A stretch of 64,000 nucleotides of DNA from Coccinella septempunctata (GCF_907165205.1 NC_058189.1:21450001-21514000), one strand, 5' to 3'. Shown: positions 49,723 through 60,751, counted from the stretch's first letter. The notes: a model not told the origin generated them from the sequence alone. Made by a program: numbers and translations.

Positions 49723-52700
49723 TCAATATCCGAATCTATCAGGTATTTTTCTATTTCGCTTTGGTCTCGTAGCATAACCTGAAGTCGAGGCTTGGGGGAT
49801 AACATCTGCTGATGCTCCCTCTTCAAAATTTGAAACTGGTATTGAAAAGTTATGAAATCTTTTAATTTGATCAAGATGACGTTTTGTAATCAACCCACCG
49901 TTTTGTATTTTCACATCATATATCCTTTTACCGCGTTTGCCCATTATGGTTCCCGGTTCCCAAAATTCTTTGTTCGCCCTGTAAACTTTGATCAAAACGC
50001 TATCATTTACTTGAAACGATTCTCTTCTCCTCCCGTGAAAATGTGATTTTTGTCTATCTTGACTTTTCCCCACATTCTTTTTTAAAATATCATTATCAGG
50101 TAATAACGAACTGAATCGAGTTCTAACTTTATGCCGGAAAAGAACTTCGGAGGGTGTTACACCTGTGGAAAAATGCACCGTGTTCCGATAATCGAATAGG
50201 AAATTAGCCAGCAAAAAATTTATATCCTGCGTGATATTGTCCATTAAACATTTTTTTAACCCGTTTTTAATTATCTTGACACCAGCTTCCGCCTCGCCAT
50301 TAGATTGAGGATGATAAGCAGAACCGGTTAAATGCTCAATATTATTTTTTCTAATAAAATCTTCGAATTCCTGTGACTCGAACTGCGTTCCCTGGTCCGA
50401 CACGATTGTTTTTGGAAGCCCGAAACGCGAAAAAATTTCTCTCAATACCCTTATAGTTGCTTGTGAAGTTATTTTGTTCATCGGATATGCCTCTAGCCAT
50501 TTCGAATGAGCATCAACTACTATAAGGAAATATGAATTCCGGAACGGTCCACAAAAATCAATGTGCAATCTTGACCACGGTTTTTCAGGCCATGGCCAAG
50601 TGGCTAATTCCGCTTTTGAAGGATTAACGCTGGATAAACTACAAGTTTTACAATTTTGTGTAATTTTTTCAATTTCAGAATCCATTCTTGGCCACCAAAA
50701 ATACGATCTAGCGATGCCTTTCATTTTTGAAGTACCAAGATGTGTACGATGTAAACTCTGTAAACATATTTTTCTTAATTTCGTAGGAATGAAAATTCGA
50801 TTATTCCAAAACAAACAATTCGAATATACCGATAATTCAAAACGTTTTCGGACATATGGTTTGAATTTATTCGAGTTGTAACAATATGAAGGCCAAGAAT
50901 TATTTCGAACAAAACTAATAATTTTTTGTATGAATTTATCATTTTCCGTGGAATCATGCACATCTTTAAATTCGATTGATAACTCGGCTGCTTCCTCAAT
51001 GAAATTAACATAATCGAACTCAGAATCAATATCAAACATGTGTTCATCATTTTCTCGTATGGGTAACCGTGATAAACCGTCGGCTTGATTTTTCTCCGAT
51101 TTAACGTATTTAATTGTGTAGTTATAATTTGACAAAATAACCGCCCATCGACGTAACCGATTCGCAGAAAACTGTGGAATTGCTTTATTCGGTGAAAAAA
51201 TATTTGTAAGTGGTCGATGATCAGTTTCTAAAACGAAATCATTACCGTATAAATAATCATTAAATTTATTTATTCCGAAAATAATGGAAAGTCCTTCTTT
51301 TTCTATTTGAGAATATGTTCTCTCGCTCGAATTCAATGTCCTCGATGCAAAAGCTATTGGTTTTTCATTACCGTCAGGAAAAATATGAGAAATTACCGCT
51401 CCAATACCATACTGGGACGCGTCAGTTATCAATTTGATCGGCAAATCTGGTCGGAATGGTACCAATACATCATCCGACGTCAATTTTGATTTCACGTAAT
51501 CCAATGCACGTTTACAATCTTCCGTCCAAATCCATTTCACCGATTTTTTCAATAAATTATACAGAGGAGCTAAATGTGTAGCCAAATCTCGTATAAACTT
51601 TCCATAATAATTGATGAGTCCCAGAAAGGATTTTAATTGAGTAACGTTCTCAGGAATAGGTGCTGAGCGTATGGCTTCAATTTTCCCATCACTTGGATGC
51701 AACCCTTCCGCATCTATTCTGTAACCCAAATACTCCACCGATTCTTCGAAAAACTTACACTTTTCCGCCGAAATTCTTAACCCTGATTCCTGCAATTTGG
51801 CTAGAACCCGATACAGTCTATTTAAATGAATTTCCTCGGTCTCACCGGTGATTAAAATGTCGTCAAGAAAAATTGCGACACCTGGTATACCCGACAATAA
51901 ACTCTCCATGGTTCGTTGAAACAAGGACGGTGCGCTTTTAATACCAAAAGGTAATCGATTATATCGAAATAAACCGAGATGAGTATTGATAGTTACTAAA
52001 GGAACCGAATTTTCTTCCAACAGAAATTGCTGATAGGCAAAACTTAAATCAAGCTTGGAAAATCTTTTACCGCCCCCCAATTTATTGAACAATTCTTCTG
52101 GTTTCGGTAAAGGATACGTATCGGATTCTAAAACCGGATTGAGAGTTATTTTAAAATCTCCACACAATCTCACGGTGTTATTCTTTTTTAAAATCGGTAC
52201 CACAGGAGTAGCCCACTCAGAATATTCGACCGGAGTTATTATTCCCAATTCACTTAATCGTTTCAACTCATTCTCTACCTTAACTTTGAGTGCGTAAGGA
52301 ACAGAACGAGCTTTTACAAACTTGGGTGATACTTTTTCATGCTTAAGTTTTAATTGAATTTTACCTTTATTGAAAGTTCCAATACCAGGCTCAAATAATT
52401 TTTTGAATTTTGACTTCAGATCATCAACCAGATCAATATTCTCGCAAAAATTAATGGAAGATAAACCAAATTCAAAAATTCGAAGAAAATCTCTTCCTAG
52501 AAGGGGAGGCCCTCCATTTTTGATGATATACAATTTAATACTTTTTGGTGAAATTCTTCGAAAATTGACTTCTTCAACTTTCACTATTATGAATCCAACA
52601 GCTGGAAAACACTCTCCTATGTAAGAAGAAAATTTTTGTTGAGTGTCTAGAAGTTTATAATTATTAAAATTTTCTCTGTAAAATTTCTCAGAAATTACTG

Positions 52701-53655
52701 AAACACTTGCTCCAGTATCCACTTGAAAATCAATTATATTATTATTTATTTTTAAATTCAACATTATGGGTTCATCAGCACTAGTTTTACCGATATTGTA
52801 TAAAGAAAAATCAGACTCAATGAAATTATGTTCATGTCTATTTTTCGAATCGGATACCTGTTTACTTTCACGGCACATCGGTGCTAGATGTCCTTTCCTA
52901 TGACACTTGTGACAGCTGTAATCTTTGAATCTGCAATTCTGTGTTGTGTGATTTCTTCTACCACACACTGCGCAGGCTGCTGTGCTCTTCTTTGGACTTG
53001 ACAGAGATGGAGACTTAGGCTGCGTCGGTCCTTTTCTATTCTGTGACGTGTTGCTCTGACGTACCTTGGGGAGATTGCGCACATACTGCAAAGGTTCGGT
53101 CTTCACATTTGAACGTTGCACATCGGTTTTCAACATGGCTGCCTCCTTATTACTGGCTATCCTTATGGCGTCCTCGAAACTGATATCACCATCTTCTTCG
53201 AATAATCTGTCCTTGATTGGTCCTTTTGGCAAACCCATGATGAAACGATCACGTAGACATATATTTAATTCTTGTTTGAACTTGCAATTGGCTGCCAGAC
53301 TTCTAATTCGAACAGCCCATTCTTTTATAGATTCCTCAGGATACTGATGAGAACTGTAGAACTCACTTCTTGCGGCAAAAATTGATTGTTGTTGTCCGAA
53401 GTGTAAATTGAAAAGTTCTAACAGTTCGTTATAGGATTTTGATTCTGGAGCAGCTGGCATACATAAGCTAAATATGAGCCTGTATGAATGTTCAGACAGC
53501 AGGTTCAGAAAAATGGCTCTTTTTCTTGCCCCATCCGTAATTTTATTTGCTTCGAAGAAATTCGATAACCTGGGCTTGAAAATTGACCAGTCATAGTTGA
53601 TGGCGTCGAATTCTCTGAGATGTCCAACAGTGAACTTTTCTTCAGACTCCGTCAT
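49723..53655 (-). CDS. Gypsy Gag-Pol polyprotein, 1310 aa, uninterrupted
   Basis: Gag capsid about 1-180 (RAIFLNLLSEHSYRLIFSL), zinc knuckles about 228-263 (CAVCGRRNHTTQNC, CHKCHRKGHLAPMC), protease about 310 (FQVDTGASVSVIS), RT about 460-670 with KLDLSFAYQQF, FGIKSAPSLFQR and AIFLDDILITGE (FLDD variant), RNase H about 710-820 (LITDASQYGIGAVI, EKEGLSIIFGI, ETDHRPL), integrase HHCC (about 980-1030), core DFCGPF, VSDQGTQFESQEFEDF and HPQSNGEAEAGVK (D, D, E). No env. Fused gag-pol frame. It makes cDNA in cytoplasmic particles. Confidence 0.93.
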   Translation of the reverse strand: MTESEEKFTVGHLREFDAINYDWSIFKPRLSNFFEANKITDGARKRAIFLNLLSEHSYRLIFSLCMPAAPESKSYNELLELFNLHFGQQQSIFAARSEFYSSHQYPEESIKEWAVRIRSLAANCKFKQELNICLRDRFIMGLPKGPIKDRLFEEDGDISFEDAIRIASNKEAAMLKTDVQRSNVKTEPLQYVRNLPKVRQSNTSQNRKGPTQPKSPSLSSPKKSTAACAVCGRRNHTTQNCRFKDYSCHKCHRKGHLAPMCRESKQVSDSKNRHEHNFIESDFSLYNIGKTSADEPIMLNLKINNNIIDFQVDTGASVSVISEKFYRENFNNYKLLDTQQKFSSYIGECFPAVGFIIVKVEEVNFRRISPKSIKLYIIKNGGPPLLGRDFLRIFEFGLSSINFCENIDLVDDLKSKFKKLFEPGIGTFNKGKIQLKLKHEKVSPKFVKARSVPYALKVKVENELKRLSELGIITPVEYSEWATPVVPILKKNNTVRLCGDFKITLNPVLESDTYPLPKPEELFNKLGGGKRFSKLDLSFAYQQFLLEENSVPLVTINTHLGLFRYNRLPFGIKSAPSLFQRTMESLLSGIPGVAIFLDDILITGETEEIHLNRLYRVLAKLQESGLRISAEKCKFFEESVEYLGYRIDAEGLHPSDGKIEAIRSAPIPENVTQLKSFLGLINYYGKFIRDLATHLAPLYNLLKKSVKWIWTEDCKRALDYVKSKLTSDDVLVPFRPDLPIKLITDASQYGIGAVISHIFPDGNEKPIAFASRTLNSSERTYSQIEKEGLSIIFGINKFNDYLYGNDFVLETDHRPLTNIFSPNKAIPQFSANRLRRWAVILSNYNYTIKYVKSEKNQADGLSRLPIRENDEHMFDIDSEFDYVNFIEEAAELSIEFKDVHDSTENDKFIQKIISFVRNNSWPSYCYNSNKFKPYVRKRFELSVYSNCLFWNNRIFIPTKLRKICLQSLHRTHLGTSKMKGIARSYFWWPRMDSEIEKITQNCKTCSLSSVNPSKAELATWPWPEKPWSRLHIDFCGPFRNSYFLIVVDAHSKWLEAYPMNKITSQATIRVLREIFSRFGLPKTIVSDQGTQFESQEFEDFIRKNNIEHLTGSAYHPQSNGEAEAGVKIIKNGLKKCLMDNITQDINFLLANFLFDYRNTVHFSTGVTPSEVLFRHKVRTRFSSLLPDNDILKKNVGKSQDRQKSHFHGRRRESFQVNDSVLIKVYRANKEFWEPGTIMGKRGKRIYDVKIQNGGLITKRHLDQIKRFHNFSIPVSNFEEGASADVIPQASTSGYATRPKRNRKIPDRFGY

Positions 53656-53702
53656 TTCACTTTTTCACTCACGTCGAAACAATTGAAAAACCTCGTCGCC
53701 AC

Positions 53703-53906
53703 TGTTATAACTCTTGAATATGCAAGAGATATATTTAAACTCAGGAATCTTGCGGGAGCTCTTTATTTATCCACGTCAAATTCTACAATGGTTTTTATCT
53801 ACATATGTACAGAAACGTAATCGCCTGAAGATGGAAATCGCAATATGTTAAAACATATACACAAATACATATAGGTGTTCCTAAACAGTATACCTACACT
53901 ATAACA
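53703..53906 (-). repeat. 5' LTR of the intact gypsy
   Basis: Carries the element's promoter by position. Followed in sense by GTGGCGACGAGG as primer-binding site. TSD ATTAT outside. Confidence 0.9.
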
Positions 53907-54082
53907 ATTATAAAAGAGAAAACTGTTATTAAACAGTTTTTCTGTATTGATAATACGTTTTCAGCGCCATCTCATTGTCAAATGTGTTTTCACTGGCCAA
54001 AATGTAGTCGGTTTTTAGTACTAGCGATATGAGGGCGTTTCCTATCTTTCTACTCTATAATCTTTGAATTATAATAGTCATA

Positions 54083-54216
54083 CGTCCAGTTGCAAGAAAG
54101 TCCATTAAGATTTGATATCCCATCAAAATTTAAAACTGTCATTTTTGAAGGGGAAAATGGAGGGTTAAGATTTTAATGAAGTACTAAATTTCAATAGACT
54201 TTCCTGCAACTGGACG
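54083..54216. repeat. 134-bp MITE, CGTCCAGTT family, copy 2
   Basis: CGTCCAGTTGCAAGAAAGTC and GACTTTCCTGCAACTGGACG ends, TA on both sides (54081-54082, 54217-54218). Same length as 21997-22130. Its right TA overlaps the TAA of the next element. Confidence 0.8.
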
Positions 54217-54219
54217 TAA

Positions 54220-55329
54220 GGCCCGTAAATAGTCAGTACTCAAAACGGGTCTCAAGACCTATCTCAGTTGATACTTTCTCAAGATAGTGACAGCATCTCA
54301 AGATGACGGCTTATTAATAAACGCATATCAAGTCATTGTCAGTTTGATACTATCTCAAGAAACGAGACTTGAAACTCAACTTATGAATGTCTTGAGTAAT
54401 GGTCTTGAGATATACTTGAGACTAAAAAACGAAAAGAGAAATTAGTATTTTTATTTTTGCTTGATATCTTTCAATACTGTGACTCACAATAAAATGTGAC
54501 GAAGCAGGATTTTCGATCGCCCATCCAGTACACGTTGTGTGTACCTCATGTGAACTCCTCTGGACATTTGAAAGATCCTGGAGTCGTGCATGCTTCCTGC
54601 CCATCTTGTTACAATACCCAAAAATTCTGTATTAGGCCCAACAATGGCTTGGACATTAATTGAAAAGTCTGATTTTCTGTTGCGATAAACTTCATGAAAT
54701 CGATTTCGTCGTAGTAGTTGACCACATCTCCCATGGATTCCATGTTGATTTCAATAATGCCGATTTTTGGAAGCACAAAAGACAATTAAATTAATGTCAG
54801 TTCACAAAGCAAACTGACCCAACTTTCATTTCGAGATAATCTTGAGTCTGGGTTCGACCATACTCAAAATTTAACGTTCCCAAAACCTATCTTGAGATCA
54901 TTCGAGTACTTGAGTCACATTTATTAATAAGCGCATACTTAAGTGAGATCGCCGATTGGAACGTCATCTTGACAGAGTCTCAAGTCAAATTTGAGCCGGT
55001 CAGAGGAAAAGTGGTATAAGTCACAAATTCCGATTTTTGAGTTATACCGATATTTGGGTACCAAAGGCATTGATAGGTATGGAAAATTTTGTTAAGAGGA
55101 AAAACATTAAATGGGTATATAACTCGGTCAAAATGACGATTCGACTCATACCACTCATAAGAAGAATAATATGCAACCTTTGGTACCCAAATATCGGTAT
55201 AACTGAAAAATCGGAATTTGTGACTTATACCACTTTTCCTCTGACCGGCTCATTTATTAATCAGACTGATGTCTCAAGACGCTACTTAAGACATTCTCAA
55301 TACTTGAGATCTGACTATTAATACGGGCC
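54220..55329. mobile_element. 1110-bp non-autonomous element with TAA TSD, containing another MITE
   Basis: GGCCCGTAAATAGTCAGTAC at left and TCAGATCTCAAG / GACTATTAATACGGGCC at right. TAA at 54217-54219 and 55330-55332. Arms share CTCAAGA, TTATTAATAA and CTTGAGTA blocks over about 200 bp. The 3-bp TAA suggests PIF/Harbinger. No ORF. Confidence 0.72.
54994..55251. repeat. 258-bp palindromic MITE nested in the 1110-bp element
   Basis: GAGCCGGTCAGAGGAAAAGT and ACTTTTCCTCTGACCGGCTC. Arms of about 80 bp almost identical, through TTTGGGTACCAAAGG / CCTTTGGTACCCAAA. Very low divergence between arms suggests a recent origin. Confidence 0.82.
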
Positions 55330-55332
55330 TAA

Positions 55333-55850
55333 GATCCCACTGCAGAATTACTACGTTCATTACGTACAGAGACAAAACACACATTTTCACATACGTTTAT
55401 GGATAGGACAGTACACTGATAACACCGCAACCTGTCAAAAGTGGCCGCAAGTAATTTTAATTAAATTAATGTTAATCAATATTCCAAGAGAAATTTCGTT
55501 CACTCCGTTTTGAAATAAAATATCATCCACATTTTGGCAATGTATGAACACAACACACAACGTTAGAAACTCGACAAATGACACCCCAAATTAATCTTCT
55601 AATCAAACTCCTATTTTCCACTACATTTTACATATTGAACACGACAGGAACTTCGACGTTTGGGATTTATTTCAAATAACTGAATAGAGAAAAATTATTT
55701 CTTGAAGTCACATTTCATCCTTGATCTTGACTCATCATATATGTTTACCAATTTACTTCCAACGACGGTAAGATTGCACACTCTCATTCATTTACAATGA
55801 CCTCCGTTTATGTAAAAAAGTAGCATCATTTAAATTGTGAAAAATGTAAT
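55333..55850. other. AT-rich spacer, probably PLE terminal region
   Basis: No gene recognised. It ends at the hammerhead-like motif, so part of it may be the PLE's 5' repeat. Confidence 0.4.
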
Positions 55851-55851
55851 T

Positions 55852-55903
55852 TCAGCTGGCCTGATGATGGCTTAATCATAGCCGAAATCGATCACCAAAG
55901 AAT
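55852..55903 (+). ncRNA. Hammerhead ribozyme motif upstream of PLE ORF
   Basis: CTGATGA at 55861-55867, stem II TGGCT/AGCC with loop TAATCAT, GAAA, then TCGATC with AUC as cleavage triplet and very short stem III, then ACCAAAG pairing partly with GCTGG for stem I (one A-C mismatch). All core bases fit a type I hammerhead. Position 5' of the RT ORF matches PLE architecture. Confidence 0.68.
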
Positions 55904-55915
55904 TATAATATAATT

Positions 55916-58430
55916 ACAGTGTGTTTTTATTTGCATTCACCAGTAATATACAGAAACATACTATGGAAGCATACATTGCCAAAATAGAGAAATTGGAGTT
56001 ATCCAAGTTCTTCCAACAGCTGAGGTACATACTGAATAGACGACATCACATCAACCACCATATAGACTTTCTCCAACAATGTAAATATCATGATGTTATC
56101 CCGAAGTTCCTGGTTTGCAAATTACCATCAGTTTGTAATAAAAAGCAAATACAGACAATATTGAAAGAAGGAGATCAGAAGACAATTTAGAAAATCTGGC
56201 ATAGTAGACACCAAACTTATATTTTTCCATCATTTTCTTAACAAACGTTTACATTACATTGAGTATCATACACTTATTGAACGGTTAGAAGAAGACATAT
56301 TTTATTCCAACTATAACTCTGACCAAAGAAGGAGAATGAAGCTCAAAAGATTAATCGAAGATAAGAACAGAGCCATACAAAAACTAAAAACACCACAGGA
56401 TAATTTACAGCAGGGAACTACTCTGTAACTACCACACTTTCCACAGCAGGTTCACAACCCTCTCCAACGTTACATTCGAGCAAGATGAAGTTGAAGTCTT
56501 TGGGACATAAATTTGCACCCATCCCTAACACAGTGAACATCGATAGAACAGCTGTAAGTCTGGAAATACAGATCAGGAACAATCCAAATTATGGCATCAT
56601 GACCAGGGAACTTGCAGACACCTTAACAACATTTAAGGATACAAGGGTGAGAGTGTGCAACCCTAAACAATATTTGCCAAACAAAATTTACATAAAAATA
56701 TAAACAAGATCCAAAAAAGTATGAGCGACAATGCGACCTCATAATGACTAAAGCTGACAAGAATGCAGGACTAGTATTACTTGAGAAAACGTCATACATA
56801 GACAAAACACTTGACTTTTTCAATAAGAACGGTATTACGAAAACGAAAAATAACCCCCTTTTAAAATACACAACAAAAGTGAATAAAATACTCAATGAAA
56901 CAAATACTACTTTAGTAAAATACGGACACTCTAAGTACAGTTTAAAAGAAAGAAATCCACAGGTTCCAAAACTATACAGCACTATAAAACTACACAAACC
57001 TGAAAAAACTATCAGACCTATAGCTTCGGCAATTTCTTCACCTGCACATAAGATCTCAAAATTCATCAACCATTTATTCACACATAAATTAAAATATAGT
57101 TCTAAACATGCAATTAAGAACTCTTCAGAATTGGTTAAACATATTACATCTCTCAAATTAGACCCAGATAAAAATTACACCTTAATATCTTTTGACATAG
57201 TTAACCTATACACGAACGTGCCTGTCAGTGAATCACTTACACTAATTGAGGAACAACTCAAAAAACACTATAATTCGGAGAATTTATTGAATCTAGACAA
57301 AACCGACATCGATAATATATTGAAATTATGTTTTCTTATAACAGAACAAAATTTTTTCATGTTCGATGACATTATATATACAATGAAAGATGGATTACCT
57401 ATGGGTTCACCATCCAGCGGCCTTATTGCGGAATTTTATGTTGACTTTGTAGAAGAACTAATAATGCAACTACCATATAAGAAGAGTATAATCACATGGA
57501 AGCGGTATGTGGATGACATTTTTTGCATTTGGGATGGAACTGAAACAGAACTTGAAAAATCTTTGAAACCATCAATTCTATGTTTAAGATAAAATTCACC
57601 ATCGAACACTCGATCTCGATTTATAGAAAGCTTACACAAACCGATATTATCATTCCTTACCATTCATATCATGCACCAACATTAAAATGAACTGCTTTTA
57701 ACTTTCTATTTCACAGACTTATTAACATTCCCCTATCCCCTGAAAAATACAATAAAGAAAAGAATATTATATACCAAATTGGCTTCAATAATCAATACAC
57801 TAGAGAATATATAGATCAGATATACCATTCAATCAAAAGAAAAACAATATTGAAGAAAATCTACCCCCATATTCCATTCTATAAAGGTCTACATGAAAAC
57901 ATCCAACATATCGTTAACAAATACGATTATACTCTGATAAATAATCGACATAAAAATATCGAAAATTTGTTAGTTAACAATATGACAAAAACCAAAAAAG
58001 AAGAACAAAGTGGAATATACAAAATCAACTGCACAGATTGCCCTGCATTCTACATCGGAATGACCACACGTAACGTTAAGGAACGATTCAAGGAACACCG
58101 CAGAAATACACCTAAATCAGCCTTAGGATGCCATCTAGACGAACATAAACATAACACTGACTTCGACAACTTGAAAATACTACATAAGGAACATAATTAT
58201 TACAAACTAACATTACTTGAACAGTTGGAAATTCTAAAGAATAGAAGTAATCAACATTCACGAAACGATTTGACAGAATTCAATTTACGAGATAACAGCA
58301 TAATAAAAATGATCCATTTCCCGAACACAATACACAAGAATTTCTGACCGCCGACCTCATATTGAGATGTTGGCGTAGTTCGTTAGCGACAAATTCTTGT
58401 CCACTATGTGCTGCTTTGTTGATAATAGCG
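55916..58430 (+). mobile_element. Penelope-like element, nearly full length, damaged
   Basis: It runs left to right and consists of a hammerhead-bearing leader, an N-terminal region, RT, linker and GIY-YIG. It is bounded on the right by the BEL/Pao fragment at 58436. Several frameshifts. The family is related to but distinct from the PLE at 44025. Confidence 0.8.
55963..58347 (+). pseudogene. PLE polyprotein (N-terminal, RT, GIY-YIG), frameshifted
   Basis: 55963-56190 N-terminal (KLELSKFFQQLRYILNRRHH), 56485-56703 (PIPNTVNIDRTAVSLEIQIR), RT 56744-57592 with TKADKNAGLVLLEK, KLYSTIKLHKPEKTIRPIAS, LISFDIVNLYTNVP, GLPMGSPSSGLIAEFYVDF and RYVDDIFCIWDG, then 57850-58347 with GIY-YIG as GIYKINCTDCPAFYIGMTTR and NVKERFKEHRR. 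Frames break at about 56190, 56720, 57590 and 57690. RT and nuclease catalytic motifs are individually intact. Confidence 0.85.
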
Positions 58431-58435
58431 AATTA

Positions 58436-60389
58436 CTAATTTTGTGAAATAATTTTTTGGCTCAAGTATGATGGGAAATTTTGCATCATCTGTAAATCGT
58501 TGGAATATATTATTCTGCTCCGGACCCGTATATTATCTTCGTCATCTAAAATTGGAGACAACTTGGACAATTTGCTATATGATTCAACCATTCCACTTGA
58601 CTTAAGAGACTGGAATTCTTCTGAAAAATCTTCACTTTGAACACATCTTATCCATAGTTTTTTGGCTATGTCCACTTCGCTCGTCGTCAGTTCTCCATCT
58701 ATGGGTGATTTCTTCTTGACTAGTTGTAAAAATCTCAACATCCAAGCTGTTGTACGAATGAGTTTTAACCATCTTGAGAATCTACTAGTAATTTTTGGCA
58801 AGGCTTCTGTTATATTCACCTTAACGGTTACACCTACAAAACATTTTTTATTTTCCGAAGTATCGAAATCGGAAATCTGATATTGGGGCCATTCTTCAGT
58901 TTTATTCTTAAGGAAAGGAGGCCCTTCCAACCATCTGCCACCAGTCTTCCATTCATTTTGATAATTTTCCCTCGTGGCATCATCGGCAACATTTTTTTTG
59001 TCGATATCCAATTCCATTCTCTAGCATCGGCATTTTCTACAATTTCAGACACTCGATGGGCTACAAATGGCTTGACAATAGTTGGTTTAGCTTTTATCCA
59101 CCCAGCTACTGTTTTGGAATCAGTCCAATAGAAACATTTGTGGATATTCAAACTATGGTTCTCTTTTATAGTCACTGTTAATCTGCTGCCCAAAACTGCA
59201 GCTTAAAGTTCAAGTCTAGGAATCGAAACGATGTTCTTGATAGGTGAAACTCTTGATTTTGCCATTACGAAAGAGGTTTCTATCGAATGGGCACTCGCAT
59301 CGCAAAAAATGTGGAGTTGAATTTCATGTGCTTCAAATAAATTCAGAACGTAGCACCTTGGAATACTCAGATTAGTCAGTCTTTCGATATTTCGTACCCA
59401 TTTTTTCCATTCAAGTTCCAACTCTGCAGTTAACTCGTCATCCCAGCCAATTTTCGAGAGCCAAATTTGTTGAAGTAAGATTCTAGCTGTGATGGTAAAG
59501 TTACTCAAAAATCCGAATGGATCAAGAATACTCATTACTGCCTTCAAAACTTCTCTTTTTGTGACACTTTCCTGTGTCAATCTCCTCGTTGCTCCAAATA
59601 AAAAACTTCGTTAGGGTTCCAGAGAAGACCTAAAATTCTTTCGGTTGGTATGAGTTCAATGGGGGCTATCCTTAAAAGAACTTCGTTCTTCTCTCTTCCC
59701 ATGATGTGGTGATTGACTCGCTCTTCCAAATATGCATTTTTTTCTGGTTCTTTATGAAGTAAAGGATTGTGTTTGAAGAGACAACCATTCACGTCGCACT
59801 TCTTTTTACTTTTACAGAATTTTGTATGATGGGAGGACGAAAGGCAGGTGAAACATACTTTGTTTTCTCTGGCCCAATTCCAACGATTATCGATTTCAAT
59901 TTTCCTGAAGGAAAATTGAAAGAATTGAAGGTATTTTTCAACCTTATGTCCGTCTTTCTTGCAATATTTACATTTATAAACTGTTTTCTCCTGTTGGATA
60001 GATGTAGAACACACATATTTCTTCCTTTTCTCTTGATCATGTTCTGGTACAACATACATGACAGTTTCGCTAGTTTCAGCTAACCGTTGGGAGAACTCCA
60101 TTATAGAAACCTTCTTGAGTTCTTTTTTCAGCTCCACAACTTTCCTCCCCCATTCCAATTTCAGGTTCGGACTTAGTTTTCTCACGACATCGCACAGTAA
60201 CTGAGGATTTGAGGAGTACTCCTCGCAGTTGAGGCTTTGGATAGTTACTGTTAAATTTTGAACTTTATTTGAGAAATCCAAAACAGTGTCTAATTTTTCT
60301 TCTTCAATATCGGAAATTTTTCTCACAGAGTCAATGAGATCTTGAATAATAACTTCTGGTCTACTATATCTGAATATGAATAGTGTCAT
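58436..60389 (-). pseudogene. BEL/Pao element, protease-RT deleted, copy 2
   Basis: Minus strand order: gag DUF1759-type 59577-60389 (LDTVLDFSNKVQNLTVTIQ, knuckles CKYCKKDGHKVEKYL, CFTCLSSSHHTKFC), then the start of the protease region (NEVLLRIAPIEL) fused straight to ERILGLLWNPNEVF, A17 domain 59203-59580 (VMSILDPFGFLSNFTI, HIFCDAS), RNase H 58834-59193 (FYWTDSKTVAGWIKAKP) and the integrase approach 58436-59017 (RWLEGPPFLKNKTEEW). RT is absent. The 3' part is cut by the PLE. Confidence 0.83.
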
Positions 60390-60751
60390 TTACCGTCAAT
60401 CAGTCGGTAAAATAAGTAGGGACTTAGAATAAAGAGGTTTTCACGAAATTAAAAGAGAAACGATAAGTAGATCATGGGATAGTAGGAGATCGACACTCAT
60501 ATTAAAGACTAGGGAATAGAAAAAGTTCAGTCCTTTTTAAAGTAGAAACGACGTATAGAAAAACAAGTAGCTAGGATCAAGGAGTGTTAGTTTACTTTCA
60601 ATTTGTGGTATAAAGCAGTTAAAAATTGAATTTAGGAGTTCTTCTTCTGACGTAAACAGTAAACAGAAACTTCTAATCCTATCTACAATGCGTGACGTGA
60701 GTGGAGGCAAAACCCGAGTGCCGAGTATTTCCGATCTCCACCTTCGCTATA
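60390..60751 (-). repeat. BEL/Pao 5' leader/LTR fragment
   Basis: Homologous to 33278-33520 (TAGGGACTTAGAATA, AGTTCAGTCCTTTTTAA, CAAGGAGTGTTAG). Interrupted on the right by the mariner-like element at 60752. Confidence 0.55.

Larger units (their letters stand above)
49395..53906 (-). mobile_element. Intact Ty3/gypsy retrotransposon with 204-bp LTRs and ATTAT TSD
   Basis: LTRs 49395-49598 (3') and 53703-53906 (5') start TGTTATA and end TATAACA. I see one difference (acgcaatc/acgtaatc). The duplication ATTAT is at 49390-49394 and 53907-53911. Inside the 5' LTR is a primer-site-like GTGGCGACGAGG, and before the 3' LTR a purine tract (AGGGGAGAGG) on the minus strand. A single long ORF fills the interior. 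The copy is young and may be active. Confidence 0.93.
48076..54066. mobile_element. DNA element with perfect 31-bp inverted ends, split by gypsy
   Basis: CAAAGATTATAGAGTAGAAA...GAAACG (48076-48106) is the exact inverse of 54036-54066. Without the gypsy it is about 1.47 kb. A direct subterminal block AGCGCCATCT...CAAATGTG occurs near both ends. 31-bp ends recall P elements, and an ATG at about 48400 reads MVKNCGSNKTNF, weakly like a THAP start, but no transposase motif is certain and no 8-bp duplication is seen. Confidence 0.5.
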
